From contig JAQIJD010000015.1 of assembly GCA_036946415.1 (NCBI GenBank), positions 1-37,646 of the forward strand: a stretch of 37,646 bases of DNA, given 5' to 3'. The translations under genes and the position numbers were made by a program. This document shows, piece by piece, positions 37,287 to 37,646 of the stretch; positions within the stretch are counted from its first letter, which is position 1, and the number at the start of each line of letters is the position of its first letter. The stretch comes from Sphingomonas_Q fennica_A (GTDB lineage: Bacteria; Pseudomonadota; Alphaproteobacteria; Sphingomonadales; Sphingomonadaceae). The notes beneath the pieces are model-generated. The model saw only the letters and a program-made list of their open reading frames with translations, was not told the origin of the DNA and did not search any database.

Positions 37287-37646
37287 ATGGCGCGAAACCC
37301 CGCACGGCCGCTGTCGCCGCACCTCACCATCTGGCGCTGGGGGCCGCACGCGATCGTTTCGATCCTGCACCGCGCCACGGGCACGGCGATGGCGCTGGGC
37401 GGCGTTTCGATCTTCGTGTGGTGGCTGGCCGCCGCGGCGAGCGGGCCTGCCGCCTATGATCGCTTCTCCTACTGGATCTATCGCGCGACGGACGGGGCGC
37501 TGCTGCCGACGATCGTCAACATCGTGGCGCGGCTGGCGGCCTTCGGCCTCACCTGGGCCTTCTTCCAGCATCTGTCGACGGGCGTGCGCCACTTCGTTCT
37601 GGATGTGGGTGCCGGCTACGAGCTGAAGCGCAACAAGCAGGGCGCG
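37287..37646 (+). CDS. sdhC: Succinate dehydrogenase cytochrome b556 subunit (3' truncated)
   Basis: Membrane anchor of complex II. The visible 120 residues include RPLSPHLTIWRWGPHAIVSILHRATG, with the Ser25/Arg29 pair typical of the quinone site, three predicted membrane helices and the haem-binding His95 in QHLSTGVRHFVLD. The protein leaves the window near its C-terminus. ACGGAA six bases upstream supports the ATG at 37287; an in-frame ATG at 37272 would add MTEPI. sdhDAB would be expected just beyond the window. Confidence 0.9.
   Translation, partial: MARNPARPLSPHLTIWRWGPHAIVSILHRATGTAMALGGVSIFVWWLAAAASGPAAYDRFSYWIYRATDGALLPTIVNIVARLAAFGLTWAFFQHLSTGVRHFVLDVGAGYELKRNKQGA

Overview
This window is a high-GC chromosomal segment of an alphaproteobacterium, almost certainly a sphingomonad (Sphingomonadaceae). 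The support is the 16S rRNA, the gene orders hisS-prfA-prmC and pcm-tolC-popZ, the large TonB-dependent receptor, and the sphingomonad-type families DUF4167 and DUF4136. Genus and species cannot be fixed from the sequence alone.

Positions 1-7245 are housekeeping: the 3' end of trpS, a DUF4136 lipoprotein, inorganic pyrophosphatase, the tightly packed hisS-prfA-small exported protein-prmC operon, a DUF4167 protein and a small membrane protein. Positions 7392-13327 are a complete ribosomal RNA operon, read rightward: promoter, leader, 16S, tRNA-Ile, tRNA-Ala, 23S, 5S, initiator tRNA-Met and a strong terminator. Long RNase III-type processing stems can be read around both large rRNAs. A tRNA-Arg(CCG) follows on the opposite strand, then popZ-like, tolC and pcm genes (all minus) and tRNA-Cys.

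Positions 16816-29017 are the accessory part. A TonB-dependent receptor and a CocE/NonD-family esterase (both minus) are followed by a plus-strand run: a MarR regulator, an NTF2-like protein, a tandem double-MarR protein, an aldehyde dehydrogenase, a second NTF2-like protein, a zinc alcohol dehydrogenase, an alpha/beta hydrolase and a carotenoid-oxygenase-family enzyme. That last enzyme has all four iron-binding histidines and a Tyr/Lys pair like that of lignostilbene dioxygenases. I read the region as an uncharacterised aromatic (stilbene, diarylpropane or similar lignin-type) uptake and catabolic cluster. Near-identical 16-bp inverted repeats lie over the predicted promoters of the receptor gene and of the esterase/marR divergent pair, which suggests that the MarR protein controls a small regulon including uptake. 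The substrate is inference.

An ArsB-like transporter follows, then a LysR regulator divergent from an ACS-family MFS transporter and a glucarate-dehydratase-like gene. The latter carries a single-base frameshift but keeps all its catalytic residues. Next come two adjacent hairpins, one with 30-bp arms, then prmA, an SDR oxidoreductase, a probable globin-coupled chemotaxis-type sensor, and the start of sdhC, which runs off the window. I saw no transposase, phage gene or CRISPR array.
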